Positions 1 to 12,106 of a DNA stretch of 58,743 nt are shown in pieces; the first letter of the stretch is position 1, and each line of letters begins with the position of its first letter. Under the pieces are notes generated by a model. It searched no databases. It was not told where the DNA came from and was given only the letters and a program-made list of their open reading frames with translations. A program made the position numbers and the translations under genes. Source of the DNA: SCRT01 sp036379455 (GTDB taxonomy: Bacteria > Pseudomonadota > Gammaproteobacteria > Nevskiales > Nevskiaceae); the NCBI GenBank assembly GCA_036379455.1, contig DASVGQ010000077.1, forward strand, positions 1 through 58,743, read 5' to 3'.

Positions 1-806
1 GCCGCCACGTCGCGCAGTTGGAGGCGACGCTACAGGTGCGCCTGTTCGACCGCACGACGCGGAAGGTTGCGCTCACGGCGGCGGGCCAGGAGCTGCGCGA
101 GTCGCTGGGGCGCGCCCTGGGCGAGGTCGATGCGGCGCTGATGCGCACGCTCGCACGCCACGACGGGCTGCGTGGCACCGTGAGCGTGGCGGCCGGCCCA
201 ACCCCTTCGGCCGAGCTCATGCCGGCCTGCATCGCCCGCTGCGCGCGCGAATACCCGGAGCTGCAGGTCGAGTGCCACGATCACGTGCAGGCGGAGGTGA
301 TCGCAGCGGTGCGCGCCGGGGTCGTCGACTTCGGCCTCGGCATCGACCCACCGGTCAGTCGCGCGCTGCTGTGCGAGGCGATCCTCAGCGATCCCTTCGT
401 GCTGGTGTGCCAGCGCACGGACGCGCTCGCGCGGCTGCGCCGCGTACCGTGGGCGCGGCTGGCGAACGAGCGACTGGTGCTGCTCGACCACAGCTCCGGC
501 AGCCGGCGGCTGATCGACGAGGTGCTGGCCGAACGCGGCATCGCGGTGCGGGTGGTGCAGGAAACCGGCCACACGCACACGGCGTTTCGCATGGTGGAGG
601 CCGGGCTGGGCAGCAGCATTACGGTGGGCCTGTCGGCGCCGACGTCGATGCCGCATCTGGTGGCGCGCCCGCTGGTGCCGACCGTGCGGCGCGCGGTCAC
701 GCTGGTGCGGCGCCGCGACCGCAGCCTGTCACCGCCCGCGGCCCGCGTGTGGACGGTGCTGCGCGAGCTGGCGGCTGCGCGCCGGCTGGGGACGCGGGCG
801 GGCTGA
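1..806 (+). CDS. LysR-family transcriptional regulator, 5' truncated by window edge
   Basis: This is a DNA-binding transcription factor of the LysR family. The reading frame is open from base 3, so the true start lies upstream of the window. The visible part begins in the recognition region of the N-terminal winged helix, with the family pattern LFDRTTRKVALTAAG, in which a Leu-Phe-x-Arg and a Leu-Thr-x-Ala-Gly follow the recognition helix. A linker helix and a substrate-binding domain of about 200 residues follow, ending at a TGA. The total of about 267 visible residues is consistent with a family length near 300 minus about 35 missing residues. The gene is convergent with opgG, and no regulated target is visible downstream. 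Its target may lie on the unseen left side, because LysR genes are often divergent from their targets. The family assignment is firm; the ligand is unknown. Confidence 0.9.
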   Translation, partial: RHVAQLEATLQVRLFDRTTRKVALTAAGQELRESLGRALGEVDAALMRTLARHDGLRGTVSVAAGPTPSAELMPACIARCAREYPELQVECHDHVQAEVIAAVRAGVVDFGLGIDPPVSRALLCEAILSDPFVLVCQRTDALARLRRVPWARLANERLVLLDHSSGSRRLIDEVLAERGIAVRVVQETGHTHTAFRMVEAGLGSSITVGLSAPTSMPHLVARPLVPTVRRAVTLVRRRDRSLSPPAARVWTVLRELAAARRLGTRAG

Positions 807-807
807 A

Positions 808-837
808 GGGGCGCGCGACGGGGCCCATCCGCGCCCC
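808..837. terminator. possible bidirectional hairpin between convergent genes
   Basis: An 8-bp perfect inverted repeat, GGGGCGCG / CGCGCCCC, with a 14-base loop begins two bases after the stop codon of the LysR gene, and the convergent opgG gene ends about 100 bases further on. No T-run follows on either strand, so it is at best a weak or factor-assisted terminator. Confidence 0.25.
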
Positions 838-941
838 GGGGGCGTCCCATCAGTCGCGCGTCACGCAAAGCGCGAGGCGCCGGTAACGGCCTTCCTTGCC
901 TCCCGCGTGGCACGCGCCACCTGCTGCACGCGCTCTGGGGC

Positions 942-2525
942 TCATCCTCCCGCGGTGTAGCGGTTGTCCGGCGGCAGCGCATAGCTCCACGTCTCTGTCA
1001 GCGTGTCGGCGCCCTGCTTGAGAAACGCGCGCAGCGCGAGCGGCTTGCCATTTGCAGGCGTGGCGTCGATGGACAGGCGCCAGTGTTTGCTCGGGGCAAC
1101 CCAGCGCACGGACTGCGACTGGACCGTCGTGCCGTCGAGGCCCGTCACGACGCCCTGCACGTCGGCATCGGGTTTGAGCTTGGCCAGCTCGCCGTCGCCG
1201 AAGTCGACGGCGATGCGGTAGGCGGACTTCGCCTTCGTCCTGCCGGTGGCAGGTCCGGTGCCGACATAGGTTGCGCGGACCTGTCCGAGCGTCTCGCCGG
1301 TAACATCGGGCGCGCCGAAGTCCAGCGTGTAACGCAGGTCGTAGCCGGATGCCGGATGGGCCTTCGAGTCGGGACTCCAGAAGGCGACGATGTTGTCGTT
1401 GGTTTCCGAATCGGTGGGAATCTCCACGAGCACGACGTGCCCGGAACCCCAGTCTCCGCGTGGCGTGATCCACGCACTGGGGCGGTCTTGATAGTCGAGT
1501 TCATCGTCTTCGTAATCGGAGAAGCGCGTCGCGCGCTGCAGCAGACCGAAGCCGCGTGGGGAGTCCGCGACGAAGTAGTTCATCTGCAGGCGGATCGGGT
1601 TGATGAGCGGGCGCCACAGCCACTCGCCGGTGCCCGAGTGGATCAGCAGGCCGCCGGAGTCGTGCGCCGCCGGGCGCCATTCAGAGACCGGACGCGGCGT
1701 GTTGGCGCCGTAGTAGAACATGCTCGTCAGCGGCGCGAGGCCGAGCAGCTGCACCGGATGGCGCATGAACAGGCGCGCATGGACTTCAAGCCGCGTCTTC
1801 GCACCAGGGAACACGGTGAAGTGATAAGCGCCGGTCAGACTCGCTCCATTGAGCAACGCGTAGAACTGCATGACGTGCGCATCCGGGCTCGGGCGCACGA
1901 GCCAGAAATGCGTGAAGTTCGGAAACTGCTCGCCGCTCGGCAGGCCAGTATCCACGGCGATGCCGCGACCGGACAGGCCGAACACCTGATTGCGTGCCAC
2001 GCCGCGGAAATAGCTGGCGCCCGCGAAGACCAGGAACTGGTCGTGCTTGCCGGGGCCGTTGAGCGGAAAGGTAAGCTTGAAGCCGGTGTAGCCGAGGTTG
2101 CCCGAAAGCTTGTCCGCAAGGTCGTTCGGCCACTGGAACCAGTGCTTGTGGAACGGGACGGCGTGCGTGCCGTTCGCGTCGACCACGTCGATCTTTACAA
2201 GGTGGCGGTAGTACTCGCCGGGCGGAGTGAGCGTGACCTGGAAATCCGTGTGCGACTGCTCCCAGAGGCTGTTCTGCGGCAGCGCATGGATCTGCAGGTA
2301 CTGGCGGTAGTCGAGCTTCGCCAAGGCCTCCGGAATGCCGGGAGGCGGTGCATAGGGCTTCTGCGCCAGCTGCTTGGCGATCTTCGTGACGTCGTTGAAG
2401 TCGAAGGCCTGCGCCGCGGACGGCATCGCCGTGCCGGCGGCGGCAAACAGCAGCATCGCGGCGGCAATGGAGGCCTGCACAAACGACGGCCGCACGCGGC
2501 GGCGCGTCGATCCATTGCCGAACAC
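942..2525 (-). CDS. opgG: Periplasmic osmoregulated glucan biosynthesis protein, OpgG/OpgD (MdoG) family
   Basis: OpgG/OpgD proteins act in the periplasm on the beta-glucan backbone of osmoregulated periplasmic glucans. The protein has a basic N-terminus, a hydrophobic stretch and an AQA-type cleavage site just before FDFNDV. The family body follows: KPYAPPP, YRQYLQIH, the N-terminal beta-sandwich, GSGHVVLVEIPT, and the C-terminal immunoglobulin-like domain. The start chosen is a GTG that gives 527 aa with a normal Sec signal; GAGG lies about 9 bases upstream. A longer frame to a TTG at 2633 exists, but that TTG overlaps a perfect TTGACA box on this strand, so it is more likely promoter. E. 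coli OpgG is 511 aa and OpgD 551 aa. No twin-arginine motif is evident and no opgH glucosyltransferase is adjacent, so OpgG and OpgD cannot be separated with certainty. Confidence 0.88.
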   Translation of the reverse strand: MFGNGSTRRRVRPSFVQASIAAAMLLFAAAGTAMPSAAQAFDFNDVTKIAKQLAQKPYAPPPGIPEALAKLDYRQYLQIHALPQNSLWEQSHTDFQVTLTPPGEYYRHLVKIDVVDANGTHAVPFHKHWFQWPNDLADKLSGNLGYTGFKLTFPLNGPGKHDQFLVFAGASYFRGVARNQVFGLSGRGIAVDTGLPSGEQFPNFTHFWLVRPSPDAHVMQFYALLNGASLTGAYHFTVFPGAKTRLEVHARLFMRHPVQLLGLAPLTSMFYYGANTPRPVSEWRPAAHDSGGLLIHSGTGEWLWRPLINPIRLQMNYFVADSPRGFGLLQRATRFSDYEDDELDYQDRPSAWITPRGDWGSGHVVLVEIPTDSETNDNIVAFWSPDSKAHPASGYDLRYTLDFGAPDVTGETLGQVRATYVGTGPATGRTKAKSAYRIAVDFGDGELAKLKPDADVQGVVTGLDGTTVQSQSVRWVAPSKHWRLSIDATPANGKPLALRAFLKQGADTLTETWSYALPPDNRYTAGG

Positions 2526-2993
2526 CGTGCAAACCCTCGGCAACCGCCGGCGGTGCGTCCATGTCCGCGTCGCACCGGAAACCTCGCGCGCTGCGTCCGA
2601 CGGGAGGCGTTCATCAAGCGATCTGTGTGTCAATTCCTGCTGTCCTGTGTTCTCGCGTGAAACCGTGCGCGCGCGTCCCGCCGTGGCTGCCGGGCTCCTT
2701 CACAGCGCTCGCGCGGTCCTGCGGGCGTCATCGCGCGGCGGCGCCGAGTGGCCCGTCGGTTCATGCACCCATGGCGTGCACGTCTGACCATTCATGCTTG
2801 CTGACGTTCGCCGCCGAGTCACGGGGCTTGTGTCGGGTCCGAAGCGGGATGATGAGGGCGCCCGCCGCGACGCAGCGCTTCGCAGGGATGCACGCGGGCG
2901 GCGGTTGCGGGCAGGGTGCCCGCACGAAAGAATAGCCGGACGTGCGACCGCGTCGGCCGGTACGTGTGGATCAGACATGCGAGGAGCGACGGC
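2526..2993. other. Intergenic region between divergent opgG and acyl-CoA dehydrogenase
   Basis: This 468-base stretch separates two divergently transcribed genes. On the minus strand TTGACA (2633-2628) matches a sigma-70 -35 box, but the hexamer 17 bases further on is a poor -10. On the plus strand the only clear signal is the GAGGAG ribosome-binding site just before the dehydrogenase start. No RNA gene, repeat or convincing small gene was seen; the open frames here lack ribosome-binding sites and recognisable motifs. Confidence 0.5.
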
Positions 2994-4790
2994 ATGAGCC
3001 AGTACCGACCCCCACTGCGGGACATCCGCTTTGTGCTGCACGAACTGCTTCACGCCGAGGATCGCTACGCCAAGATCCCGCGCTACGCGGAGTGCGACGC
3101 GGAGACGATGGACTCGGTATTGGAAGAGGCGGGCCGCTTCGCGGCGGAGGTGGTCTTTCCGCTCAATGCGAGCGGTGATGCGGAAGGCTGCCATTTCCAC
3201 GACGGGGCGGTGACGACGCCGAAGGGCTTCAAGGAGGCCTACCGCCAATATGTTGAGGCCGGATGGCCGGCTCTCGCCAGCGCGCCGGAATTCGGCGGGC
3301 AGGGCTTGCCCGAGCTCGTCAACAGCGTGCTGATGGAAATGCTCAATGCCACCAATCAGGCGTGGGCGATGTATCCGAGCCTCGCGCACGGCGCCTATAC
3401 GGCGCTGCTCGCCTATGGCTCGGACGCGCAGAAGAGAGCTTATGTGCCGCGCATCGTGTCGGGCGAATGGACCTGCACCATGTGCCTGACCGAACCGCAG
3501 TGCGGCACCGATCTCGGGCTGCTGCGCACGCACGCCGAGCCGCGCGCCGACGGCTCCTGGTCGCTGAGCGGCACGAAGATGTTCATCTCCGGCGGCGAGC
3601 ACGACCTGACCGACAACATCGTCCATCTCGTGCTCGCGCGGCTGCCGGACGCGCCGGCGGGCAGCCGGGGCATCTCGCTGTTCGTCGTGCCGAAGTTCCT
3701 CTTCGCCGCGGACGGGCAGCTCGGCGCGCACAACAAGGTGCAGTGCGCTTCCATCGAGGAAAAGATGGGGATCCACGGCAATGCGACCTGCGTGCTGAAT
3801 TTCGAAGGGGCGCAGGGATGGCTGGTCGGCGAGCCGCATCATGGCCTGCAGGCCATGTTCGTGATGATGAACGGCGCGCGCCTCGGCGTCGGCATCCAGG
3901 GCCTTGGATTGACGGAAGTCGCCTACCAGAACTCGCTCGCCTATGCGCGCGAGCGGCTGCAGATGCGGTCGCCGACCAGGCGGGCGATGCCGGACAAGCC
4001 GGCGGACCCGATCATCGTGCATCCCGACGTACGCCGCATGCTGCTGACGCAGAAGGCGTGGTTGGAAGGCGCAAGAGCGCTGGCGTACTGGGCCAGCCTG
4101 CTGATCGACGAAGCGCACGCGCACCCTGACGAAGCGACGCGCGAGCAGGCCGCGGGGCTCGTCGCGCTGCTGACGCCGATCGCCAAGGCCTTCCTTACCG
4201 AGAACGGCTTCGCGTCGACCTCGCTGGCGATGCAGGTGTACGGCGGCCACGGATACATCCGCGACAACGGCATGGAGCAGTACCTGCGCGATGCGCGCAT
4301 CACCATGATCTACGAGGGAACGAACACCATCCAGGCGCTTGACCTCCTGGGCCGCAAGGTGCTCGGCGATTCGGGTGCGAAGCTGAAGGCGCTGGGCGCG
4401 CACATCGCCGGCTTCGTGCAGCAGCAGGCGGGCGTTCCGGCGCTGCAGCCGTTCTGCGCGGCGCTCCTGAGGCTGCTCGAAGAGACGACGAAGGTGACGC
4501 TCGAACTCGGCCAGAAGGCGTTGAAGAACCCCGATGAAGCGGGCGCCGCCGCGACACCGTACCTGCGCGTGCTCGGCCATGTGGTGTTCGGCTACCTGTG
4601 GCTGCGGATGGCCCGCGTCGCGCGGGACCGGCTCGACGCGGGCGCGCGCGGTGAAGAGGCCTTCTACCAGGCCAAGCTCGCGACCGCGAACTATTACTTC
4701 GCGAAGCTTTTCCCCGAGGCTTTCTACCAGCTTGGCGTCGTACGCGCCGGCAGCGCCCCGTTGATGGATTTCGCCGACGAAGGCTTCTGA
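2994..4790 (+). CDS. Acyl-CoA dehydrogenase with C-terminal extension (598 aa, DmdC-like subfamily)
   Basis: This FAD-dependent enzyme introduces an alpha,beta double bond into an acyl-CoA thioester. The start ATG follows GAGGAG by a good distance and gives the family N-terminus MSQYRPPLRDIRFVLHE. The order seen is an N-terminal helical domain, the middle beta-domain with CLTEPQCGTDLG and GTKMFISGG, and the C-terminal helical domain with YEGTNTIQALDLLGRK. Glu441 in that last motif sits at the usual catalytic-base position. An extra segment of about 130 residues follows, typical of the 590-600-aa subfamily that includes 3-methylmercaptopropionyl-CoA dehydrogenase and long-chain enzymes. No other beta-oxidation gene or electron-transfer flavoprotein gene is adjacent, so the substrate is not indicated. 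Enzyme class is firm; chain-length preference is unknown. Confidence 0.93.
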   Translation: MSQYRPPLRDIRFVLHELLHAEDRYAKIPRYAECDAETMDSVLEEAGRFAAEVVFPLNASGDAEGCHFHDGAVTTPKGFKEAYRQYVEAGWPALASAPEFGGQGLPELVNSVLMEMLNATNQAWAMYPSLAHGAYTALLAYGSDAQKRAYVPRIVSGEWTCTMCLTEPQCGTDLGLLRTHAEPRADGSWSLSGTKMFISGGEHDLTDNIVHLVLARLPDAPAGSRGISLFVVPKFLFAADGQLGAHNKVQCASIEEKMGIHGNATCVLNFEGAQGWLVGEPHHGLQAMFVMMNGARLGVGIQGLGLTEVAYQNSLAYARERLQMRSPTRRAMPDKPADPIIVHPDVRRMLLTQKAWLEGARALAYWASLLIDEAHAHPDEATREQAAGLVALLTPIAKAFLTENGFASTSLAMQVYGGHGYIRDNGMEQYLRDARITMIYEGTNTIQALDLLGRKVLGDSGAKLKALGAHIAGFVQQQAGVPALQPFCAALLRLLEETTKVTLELGQKALKNPDEAGAAATPYLRVLGHVVFGYLWLRMARVARDRLDAGARGEEAFYQAKLATANYYFAKLFPEAFYQLGVVRAGSAPLMDFADEGF

Positions 4791-4797
4791 AACCGGA

Positions 4798-4823
4798 GCG
4801 GCGCGTGCCGCAGCACGCGCCGC
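4798..4823 (+). terminator. Strong GC hairpin after acyl-CoA dehydrogenase
   Basis: An 11-bp perfect stem, GCGGCGCGTGC / GCACGCGCCGC, with a CGCA tetraloop starts 8 bases after the dehydrogenase stop and lies about 90 bases before gyrA. No T-tract follows, so intrinsic termination would be inefficient. It could instead be a 3'-end stabilising hairpin. Confidence 0.45.
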
Positions 4824-4914
4824 CGTCTGCCGCTGATCGCACCTTGATCTGTTACGATAAGCGGCTAACAAAACGTAAAAGATTGACCGGTTTCCGGCCA
4901 CTCAGAAAGCGCGC

Positions 4915-7623
<2,709 letters not shown>

Positions 7624-7738
7624 GAGTCCGGTCCATCCGCATCGCCGTCGGGCGTTGCCAGCACCTATCCTTTCGCGGTGGCCCATTGTCCGGTGACGCG
7701 GCAATGACGCACATATCGCTTTTCGGGCTGGAAAGAGA

Positions 7739-8824
<1,086 letters not shown>

Positions 8825-8931
8825 CCAACGCATGCGGAGTTTGGATAATGGCGCGCTACGTGGCCCGGGCGGAGCGTTGCGATGAGCGGTAATCGGCGAA
8901 TGACGTGCGGTGCGCTGTGCCGGCCGGCGGC

Positions 8932-10050
8932 GTGACAGAGCCTGCGGCGGACGTGCAGCAACAACTGGCCGCGGCGCGGGCGCGCATCGACGCGCTGGAC
9001 GTGGAGCTGCAGCGACTGATCTCGGAACGCGCGACGGTCGCCAACGAGGTCCGCCACATCAAGGAACGCGGCGGCGCCATCGGCGACCACTACCGGCCAT
9101 CGCGGGAAGTCCAGGTTCTGGAACGCGCGATGCAGCGCAACCGGGAGCTCGGCGGACCGCTGCCGGACGTCGTGATGGCGCGCATCGTCCGCGAGATCAT
9201 GTCCGCCTGCCTGGCACTCGAGTCGCCGATTTCCGTTGCTTACCTCGGTCCGGAAGGGACCTACACGCAGGCGGCGGTGCTCAAGCACTTCGGACAGGGC
9301 GTGGAGGCTCGCCCCCAGGCCACCATCGACGACATCTTCCGCGAGGTCGAGGCGGACGCCACCGCCTATGGCGTGGTTCCCGTGGAGAACTCGACGGAGG
9401 GCGTGATCAGCCACACGCTGGACCGGCTCGCGTTCACGACGCTGAGCATCTGCGGCGAAGTCTGGCTGCCCGTGCATCACTGCCTGCTGTCGCGCTGCGA
9501 GTCCTTCGAGCAGATCCACACCGTCTACAGCCACGCCCAGTCGCTTGGCCAGTGCCGCAGCTGGCTGGACAGCCACTTGCCTGGGGTCGCGCGGCAGGTC
9601 GTCGAGAGCAACGGCGTTGCGGCCCGCGTGGTCAGCGAGGCAGCCGGCGAGCCGTGTGCGGCCATCGCCAGCGAAGTGGCCGGGCGGCGCTACGGGCTGC
9701 CGGTGCTGGCGACGAACATCGAGGACGATCCGAACAACACGACGCGATTCCTGGTGATCGGCCGCAAGGACCCGGCACCGACGGGTCACGACAAGACTTC
9801 GGTCGTGCTCGAGCTGCAGCAGAACCGTCCGGGCGCGCTGTTTGAGCTGCTGCGCCCGTTTGCGGAGGAGAACGTCGACATGATGCGCATCGAATCGCGC
9901 CCGTCGCGGCGCGGCCTGTGGAACTACTATTTCTTCATCGACATGGAAGGGCACCAGCAGGACCCCGCGGTGCGGCGCGTGCTTGAACGCAGCCGCACGC
10001 AGGCCGCGTTCTTCAAGATTCTCGGCTCGTATCCGCAGGCGGTGATCTGA
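8932..10050 (+). CDS. pheA: Bifunctional chorismate mutase / prephenate dehydratase (P-protein)
   Basis: This protein converts chorismate to prephenate and then to phenylpyruvate, the committed steps to phenylalanine. Three domains are seen. An AroQ-type chorismate mutase comes first (ARARIDALDVELQRLISERA, then KERGGAIGDHYRPSRE). The prephenate dehydratase follows (VAYLGPEGTYTQAA, VPVENSTEGV, and NNTTRFLVIG with the catalytic Thr region). A C-terminal ACT domain carries RPGALFELL and IESRP, the Phe-binding motifs GAL and ESRP, so feedback inhibition by phenylalanine is expected. The start is uncertain: GTG at 8932 gives the family-like N-terminus, and a GTG at 8905 adds nine residues. Neither has a strong ribosome-binding site. 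The stop codon shares one base with the ATG of hisC, so the two are translationally coupled. Confidence 0.95.
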   Translation: MTEPAADVQQQLAAARARIDALDVELQRLISERATVANEVRHIKERGGAIGDHYRPSREVQVLERAMQRNRELGGPLPDVVMARIVREIMSACLALESPISVAYLGPEGTYTQAAVLKHFGQGVEARPQATIDDIFREVEADATAYGVVPVENSTEGVISHTLDRLAFTTLSICGEVWLPVHHCLLSRCESFEQIHTVYSHAQSLGQCRSWLDSHLPGVARQVVESNGVAARVVSEAAGEPCAAIASEVAGRRYGLPVLATNIEDDPNNTTRFLVIGRKDPAPTGHDKTSVVLELQQNRPGALFELLRPFAEENVDMMRIESRPSRRGLWNYYFFIDMEGHQQDPAVRRVLERSRTQAAFFKILGSYPQAVI

Positions 10051-11192
10051 TGACAGCAACCGAGGAGTCGCCGATGTATGCGCGCGCCGCTGACGGCGTG
10101 CGCGCCCTGCGCCCCTACGAACCGGGGATGCCGATCGAGGAACTCGAGAGGCAGCTGAACGTCAAGGACGTCATCAAGATGGCGTCCAACGAAAACCCGC
10201 TCGGCGCCAGTCCGAAGGTCGTGGAGGCGGTGCGCCGCGAGCTCACGCGCGGCGACCTTGCGCGCTACCCGGATGGCGGTGGTTTCCGGCTCAAGCACAA
10301 GTTGGCGGCGTTCTGGAACATCGAGCCCGAGCGCATCACGCTCGGCAACGGTTCGAGCGACATCCTGGAATTCGTGGCGCGCATCTTCCTGCGGCCGGAC
10401 CACGCGGCGATGTTCTCGCAATACGCGTTCGCCGTGTATCCGCTTGCGACGACCGCGCAGAGCGCGCCCGCCAGCGTGGTGCCGGCCCTGCCGCCGGGTC
10501 ACGCGCAGATGCCTTACGGGCACGATCTCGATGGCTTTGCGGCGCGCCTCGACGCGAACGTCGGCGCGATCTTTCTCGCCAATCCGAACAACCCCACGGG
10601 CACATGGCTGCCAGCGTCGGCGGTGGAGCAATTCCTGCAGAAGGTCCCGCCGCATGTTCCGGTGGTACTCGATCAGGCCTATGCGGAATACCAGGACGCC
10701 GCGTTGCAGGTAGACGCGCGGCCGCTGCTGGACCGCTTTCCCAACCTGGTCGTCGCACGCACCTTCTCCAAGGCCTATGGGCTCGCCGGGCTGCGTGTCG
10801 GGTACGGCCTTTCCAGTCCCGCGATGGCGGATCTCATGAACCGCATCCGGCCACCGTTCAACGTGAACGCGCTGGCGCTGCTGGCTGCCGAAGTGGCGCT
10901 GGATGATGAGGAGCACGTGGCGCGCTCCGTTCAGCTCAACCGCAGCGAGCGGGACGCGCTGCGGAAGGATCTTGAAGGCATGGGGCTGCGCGTTCTGCCT
11001 TCACAGGCGAATTTCCTGACGATCGATTTCGGGCGCGATTCGGCGCCTGTCCACCGCCGGCTGCTGGAAGCGGGGATCATCCTGCGTCCGATGGCTTCCT
11101 ACGGGATGCCTCATTTCCTGCGCGCAACCGTCGGAACCGCAGGGCAGAACGCACGGCTGGTCGCCGCGTTCAAGTCGGTCCTCGACGGGTGA
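10050..11192 (+). CDS. hisC: Histidinol-phosphate-type aminotransferase (aromatic operon copy)
   Basis: This is a class I/II PLP aminotransferase of the HisC family. It has ASNENPLGASP at the N-terminus, LANPNNPTGT in the middle and the PLP lysine Lys241 in RTFSKAYGLAGLRVGYG; 380 aa is slightly longer than E. coli HisC (356). Its start ATG overlaps the pheA stop and its stop overlaps the GTG start of tyrA. It sits directly between prephenate dehydratase and prephenate dehydrogenase and no other his gene is nearby. It therefore probably transaminates phenylpyruvate and 4-hydroxyphenylpyruvate, as inferred for the hisC2 copy at the same place in Pseudomonas, possibly with histidinol-phosphate activity as well. 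Family is firm; preferred substrate is inferred from context. Confidence 0.93.
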   Translation: MTATEESPMYARAADGVRALRPYEPGMPIEELERQLNVKDVIKMASNENPLGASPKVVEAVRRELTRGDLARYPDGGGFRLKHKLAAFWNIEPERITLGNGSSDILEFVARIFLRPDHAAMFSQYAFAVYPLATTAQSAPASVVPALPPGHAQMPYGHDLDGFAARLDANVGAIFLANPNNPTGTWLPASAVEQFLQKVPPHVPVVLDQAYAEYQDAALQVDARPLLDRFPNLVVARTFSKAYGLAGLRVGYGLSSPAMADLMNRIRPPFNVNALALLAAEVALDDEEHVARSVQLNRSERDALRKDLEGMGLRVLPSQANFLTIDFGRDSAPVHRRLLEAGIILRPMASYGMPHFLRATVGTAGQNARLVAAFKSVLDG

Positions 11193-12106
11193 CGGAACCG
11201 GTGGTTGTCGAGCGCCTGACGGTCATCGGACTGGGCTTGATCGGCGGGTCGCTGGCGCGCGCGGCGCGTACGACCGGCGCCGTGGGGAGGGTCACAGGCT
11301 TCGACGTCGACGCCCGGCAGCGCGAGGACGCCATGGCGCTCGGGGTCGTCGACGAGGTGGCCGACAGCGCGGAGCGCAGCGTGGCGGGCGCGGACATGGT
11401 CGTGCTCGCGGTTCCGGTCCTGGAGACCAGCCCGGCGCTGGAATCGATGCGGGCCCACTTGCCGCCTCACTGCATCATTACGGACGTCGGCAGCACGAAG
11501 CTTTCGGTCATCCGTTCGGTCACGGAGGTGTTTGGCGAGACGCCCGATCGCTTCGTCCCCGCGCACCCCGTGGCCGGCACGGAGCGGGCGGGGGTGGCGG
11601 CCTCGGCTGCGTCGCTGTTCCGTGGACGGTGCGTCGTCATCACGCCGCATGCCGGCATGTCGGCCGACGCGGCCGGGCGCGTGCGAAGGCTCTGGGAAGC
11701 GGTCGGTGCCCACGTGGAAACCATGGATCCCGGCCGGCACGACGCGATATTCGCCGCCACCAGCCATCTGCCGCACGTACTGGCCTATACCCTGGTGGAC
11801 ATGCTTGCCCGCATGGAGGGCAACGACGAATTGATGCACTACGCTTCGAGCGGCTTCCGTGATTCGACGCGAATCGCCGCGAGCTCACCGAAGATGTGGC
11901 ACGACATCGTGCGCGCCAACCGGAGCGCGCTGGTGCCATTGATGGATCACTACCTGGACGCCTTCCGGCGGCTGCGCGACGCGATTGCCGCGGACGATTC
12001 GATCCGGGTTCTGGACGTGTTCACGAACGCGCGCAACGCACGCGAACGCTTCGATGCGGAAGACGGATCAGCCCACCCCAGCGGCCGGAGCCCGGTGCTG
12101 CGGTGA
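11189..12106 (+). CDS. tyrA: Prephenate dehydrogenase
   Basis: TyrA oxidatively decarboxylates prephenate to 4-hydroxyphenylpyruvate for tyrosine synthesis. The N-terminus VIGLGLIGGSLARAAR carries the GxGxxG dinucleotide-binding fold. DVGSTK, PAHPVAGTERAG and ATSHLPHVLAYTL are family motifs with the conserved His residues, and the C-terminal all-helical domain contains GFRDSTRIAASSPKMW. There is no ACT domain; at 305 aa it is a core-length enzyme. The start is GTG in a GTGA overlap with hisC, and its stop overlaps the GTG of aroA in the same way. In Pseudomonas the homologous tyrA and aroA frames are fused into one polypeptide; here they are separate but overlap by four bases. Confidence 0.95.
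   Translation: MTEPVVVERLTVIGLGLIGGSLARAARTTGAVGRVTGFDVDARQREDAMALGVVDEVADSAERSVAGADMVVLAVPVLETSPALESMRAHLPPHCIITDVGSTKLSVIRSVTEVFGETPDRFVPAHPVAGTERAGVAASAASLFRGRCVVITPHAGMSADAAGRVRRLWEAVGAHVETMDPGRHDAIFAATSHLPHVLAYTLVDMLARMEGNDELMHYASSGFRDSTRIAASSPKMWHDIVRANRSALVPLMDHYLDAFRRLRDAIAADDSIRVLDVFTNARNARERFDAEDGSAHPSGRSPVLR

Noticed and set aside
1083..2660. Plus-strand frame of 525 codons opposite opgG, and a minus-strand frame of 733 codons opposite the acyl-CoA dehydrogenase (2700-4901)
   Set aside because: Both are compositional shadows of genes with clear family motifs.
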